NCBI RefSeq assembly: GCF_001590965.1
Contig: NZ_BCTW01000011.1
Location: 85,710 to 149,709 of the forward strand
Direction: 5' to 3'
DNA length: 64,000 nt
Source of the DNA: Novosphingobium lentum NBRC 107847
Lineage (GTDB): Bacteria; Pseudomonadota; Alphaproteobacteria; Sphingomonadales; Sphingomonadaceae
The notes under the pieces are model-generated. The model was given only the letters and a program-made list of their open reading frames with translations. It did not search any database and was not told where the DNA came from. Shown piece by piece: positions 62,067 to 64,000 of the stretch. The translations under genes were made by a program, and so were the position numbers. The first letter of the stretch is position 1. Every line of letters starts with the position of its first letter.

Positions 62067-62488
62067 TCCTGCTCGACACCAATGTAATCTCAGAGCTGTG
62101 GAAGCCCGTGCCTGACCCGCATGTCTTGGCATGGGTCGATGCTCAAGTGATCGACACACTCTACTTGTCGGCCATAACCTTGGCCGAGCTTCGTTTTGGC
62201 ATCGCCGCCATGCCGGTCGGCAAGCGACGCGAAACGCTTGATCGCCGGTTGGAGCAGGAAGTGCTGCCCCTGTTTGCGGGCCGCGTTCTGTCGTTCGACT
62301 TGGAAGCTTCGCGGGCTTTTGCCCACGTGATGGTGGTGGCGAAGGAAGCGGGTAGAGCGGTTGGAACAGCTGACGGCTATATCGCAGCCACGGCTGCGGC
62401 AAGTCGCCTTATGGTCGCCACCCGAGACACGAATCCCTTCGAGGCGGCTGGAATAAACACCGTCAATCCTTGGATGGCGTCACTCTAA
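62063..62488 (+). CDS. fitB: FitB/VapC-type PIN-domain ribonuclease toxin
   Basis: This 141-residue PIN-domain RNase has the acidic metal-binding set D5 (LLDTNVISEL), E42 (TLAELRFG), D104 (GTADGYIAATA) and D122 (ATRDTNPF). It cleaves RNA when the antitoxin is lost and so stabilises the plasmid. It is coupled to fitA by ATGA-type overlap. Confidence 0.93.
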   Translation: MILLDTNVISELWKPVPDPHVLAWVDAQVIDTLYLSAITLAELRFGIAAMPVGKRRETLDRRLEQEVLPLFAGRVLSFDLEASRAFAHVMVVAKEAGRAVGTADGYIAATAAASRLMVATRDTNPFEAAGINTVNPWMASL

Positions 62489-62863
62489 ATCGGCCCGATC
62501 GCAAAGCTCGTCAGGCGTTCATACCACGCAGCGCTACACCTACCAATCTGGTAGCCGAGCCGGCGCCTTTTCGAAAATTCGTTGGCGTGAGCGCAGACCG
62601 TTACGGGTAATTCGAGCTTACCCTGCCCGGCTCAGTCAGCATGGTGGGGCATAGCGTCTCCAATACACCGGCAGCTCCACCCCGCTCTTTGAGGCGCAAT
62701 CCTTGGTCGCTCCCGCGGGCCTAATGCGATCAACCCGTAAAGGGTCCGTACGCTTTGCTACGGCCTTTTGCCGTGCCGCCAAAAGGTGATCGCGGCCACG
62801 AGACCGACACTTCGGGCGCCAGTCGAGCGGGGATGAACCTGCCGGCTTGCAAGGAGCCTCGAT
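62489..62863. other. Gap with hairpins before a small gene
   Basis: No gene is convincing in this 375-bp stretch. A CCGTA...TACGG hairpin (62746-62763) followed by CCTTTTG, and a CCTTTT...AAAAGG pair around 62764-62787, suggest an attenuator- or leader-like structure 80-120 bases before the small gene at 62864. Confidence 0.45.
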
Positions 62864-63028
62864 ATGTTCACCGACATCTGGACCGCCCGCAGAAGCGCAC
62901 TCAGCCTTTCGAAAACCCTGATGGTCGCAACGATGGTCATCTCCATCGGAGCCCAGTTCGCGGTCATCACCGCCGACGACTTCGACGGCGACGTTGCGGT
63001 CATCAACGAATATGATCCCTTCGCCTAA
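62864..63028 (+). CDS. Small protein (54 aa) with one hydrophobic segment
   Basis: It starts MFTDIWTARRSALSLSKTLM and has a hydrophobic stretch MVATMVISIGAQFAVITA with an acidic tail (DDFDGDVAVINEYDPFA). AAGGAG lies 8 bases before the ATG and a strong hairpin follows the stop by 6 bases, which together support a real gene. It may be a membrane or secreted peptide; the family is not recognised. Confidence 0.65.
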   Translation: MFTDIWTARRSALSLSKTLMVATMVISIGAQFAVITADDFDGDVAVINEYDPFA

Positions 63029-63034
63029 CCTCCA

Positions 63035-63055
63035 GGCGGGGGCTTCGCCCCCGCC
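63035..63055 (+). terminator. Terminator-like hairpin after the 54-aa gene
   Basis: GGCGGGGGC and GCCCCCGCC form a perfect 9-bp stem with a TTC loop, followed by CCTTCTTTA. It ends the small gene's transcript. Confidence 0.75.
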
Positions 63056-63076
63056 CCTTCTTTAAAGACGCCGCCT

Positions 63077-63595
63077 TTGGATGACCTGACAGAGCAAGCC
63101 AGTGCCCATTACATCCACTCGACCCTACGCGAACGCATCGTCGAGCACGTGTTCGTAGGCGAGGCGCTGCGGCGGCTGTGGCAACGCCGCGTGACCGGGG
63201 TCGAGGTGCTGCGTTCCGAGTTCGATGCCGGCGGCTACGATCTCGTGATGAGCTACAAGGCGATCACCCGGCACATCCAGTTCAAGACCGTGACGTTGGG
63301 CGGGCGGGCGCCGCGTGTGACCGCAAGCCTGAAGTTGATGGAGAAGCCGAGCGGTTGCATCATCTGGATCGTGGTCTCGCCCGATCTCGATCTCGTTTCC
63401 TATCTCTGGTTCGGCAATGCACCAGATGTGCCCCTGCCCGATATCAGCGGCTTTCCCGTTGCTCGCCATGCCAAAGGGACATCGACTGGCAAGAAGAACG
63501 AGCGGCCGATGCACCGGGTGATCGCCAAAGGAAAATTCGAGAAGATCGCTTCGCTCGATCTGATCCTGGGCAAGCTGTTCGGGCCGTTGCCGTAA
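63077..63595 (+). CDS. Nuclease-like hypothetical protein (possible PD-(D/E)xK fold)
   Basis: This 172-residue protein contains EVLRSEFDAGGYDLVMSY followed by HIQFKTV, in which D55 and Q68-x-K70 have the spacing of a PD-(D/E)xK nuclease core with Gln replacing Glu. No other domain is seen. It appears to start with TTG at 63077; no ATG in frame is well placed. It may be an endonuclease for plasmid maintenance or defence; the substrate is unknown. Confidence 0.6.
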   Translation: MDDLTEQASAHYIHSTLRERIVEHVFVGEALRRLWQRRVTGVEVLRSEFDAGGYDLVMSYKAITRHIQFKTVTLGGRAPRVTASLKLMEKPSGCIIWIVVSPDLDLVSYLWFGNAPDVPLPDISGFPVARHAKGTSTGKKNERPMHRVIAKGKFEKIASLDLILGKLFGPLP

Positions 63596-63701
63596 GGGTT
63601 TTCGGGCACCGGCTACGCCGGACCGGGCTCTAGGCTGACGCCCCGAGCCCCGTGCCGGGTCTCGGCCCTCCGGGTGACGATCCCTTGCTGAAGAGGATGC
63701 C

Positions 63702-63992
63702 CTACTCCGCGACGCCAGAGGCGATCAACGTCTCGGCAGTGACTGGCGCCGGGCCATCGCCAAGCGTTTCGCGCAGCGCCGCCTCTTCGAGCAGCACGTG
63801 CCAAGGCGCGCCGTAGGTTCTGGCTGCCAGATAGAAAGCCGCGCCATCGCAGGCGACCATCCGGCACCGCTCCTAGGTGTCGATGAGCGACCACCCTGCC
63901 CCGTACCGCGCGACCAGATCGGCCGGATCGACCCGCATCAAGGCGCCGCAACGCCGGCATTGGCTGCGTATGAGGATGTTGCGCCTTGCCAT
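63702..63992 (-). pseudogene. Small conserved-looking gene interrupted by an in-frame TAG
   Basis: The frame starts at ATG 63992 (MARRNILIRSQCRRCGALMR) and runs 97 codons to a stop at 63702, but codon 40 (63873-63875) is TAG. After the stop the frame continues sensibly (CRMVACDGAAFYLAARTYGA, then PWHVLLEEAALRETLG). The paired cysteines (CRRC, then CRMVAC) look like a small zinc-ribbon. One base change would restore it. Confidence 0.6.
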
Positions 63993-64000
63993 GACGCCGA

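Noticed and set aside
1..64000. CRISPR arrays and tRNA or rRNA genes
   Set aside because: No regularly spaced direct repeats of CRISPR type and no tRNA-like cloverleaf or rRNA sequence were noticed on either strand.

Overview
The window looks like part of a large, GC-rich accessory replicon, most likely a plasmid of a sphingomonad-type alphaproteobacterium. The reasons are an RPA-type RepA with adjacent ParA/ParB, an iteron origin, a long block of plasmid maintenance genes (strawberry-notch helicase, ParB-like protein, ArdC, CHC2/TOPRIM primase, two SSBs), and several mobile elements carrying metal, anion and stress genes. The assignment rests on gene types and order, not on a database search.

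Left end (1-6102): the C-terminal end of an SbcC-type SMC ATPase, then a compact operon of an OLD-family ATPase/TOPRIM nuclease and a UvrD-like helicase (a Gabija-type GajA/GajB defence pair). A GNAT acetyltransferase and an unrecognised 154-residue protein follow.

Transposon (6103-22194): two 38-bp inverted repeats, identical at 36 positions, bound a 16.1-kb Tn3-family element. tnpA and tnpR sit at the left end, with a res-like region beyond. The cargo has two paralogous secreted beta-propellers, a DUF305 protein, a small membrane protein, a malate dehydrogenase, a LysR regulator, a TDT-family exporter, a Tat-exported sulfite dehydrogenase with its cytochrome c (SorA/SorB type), a second sulfite-oxidase-fold protein, a DUF202 protein, and a CLC anion transporter preceded by a recognisable fluoride riboswitch. 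The island appears to combine sulfite oxidation/export with fluoride export. No target-site duplication is visible and the two flanks do not match, so the element or its flanks have been rearranged.

Metal/stress region (22195-35557): a CsoR/RcnR-family repressor with the Ni/Co-type ligand set, a lipoprotein, a COG4705-type membrane protein with another beta-propeller, a two-component system, a PepSY protein, a complete tripartite RND efflux operon, a PAP2 phosphatase, a chimeric gene remnant and an MFS transporter.

Replication and maintenance (35558-42985): a tyrosine recombinase with a dif-like 11-6-11 site beside it, a DUF1612-type HTH protein, an iteron/DnaA-box origin, repA, a perfect 16-bp palindrome between repA and parB, then parB and parA.

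Plasmid core block (42986-64000): SSB, primase, strawberry-notch protein, ParB-like protein, ArdC, two PP-loop (PAPS-reductase-like) proteins, several unrecognised small proteins, a DUF2493/SLOG protein, a second SSB, a FitAB-type toxin-antitoxin pair with its operator, a nuclease-like protein and a broken gene. A recurring 5' leader element (GAGGAGAGGGAGCCTTCGGC-type) precedes several of these genes. A second, unrelated Tn3-family transposase remnant lies at 59.7-60.0 kb.
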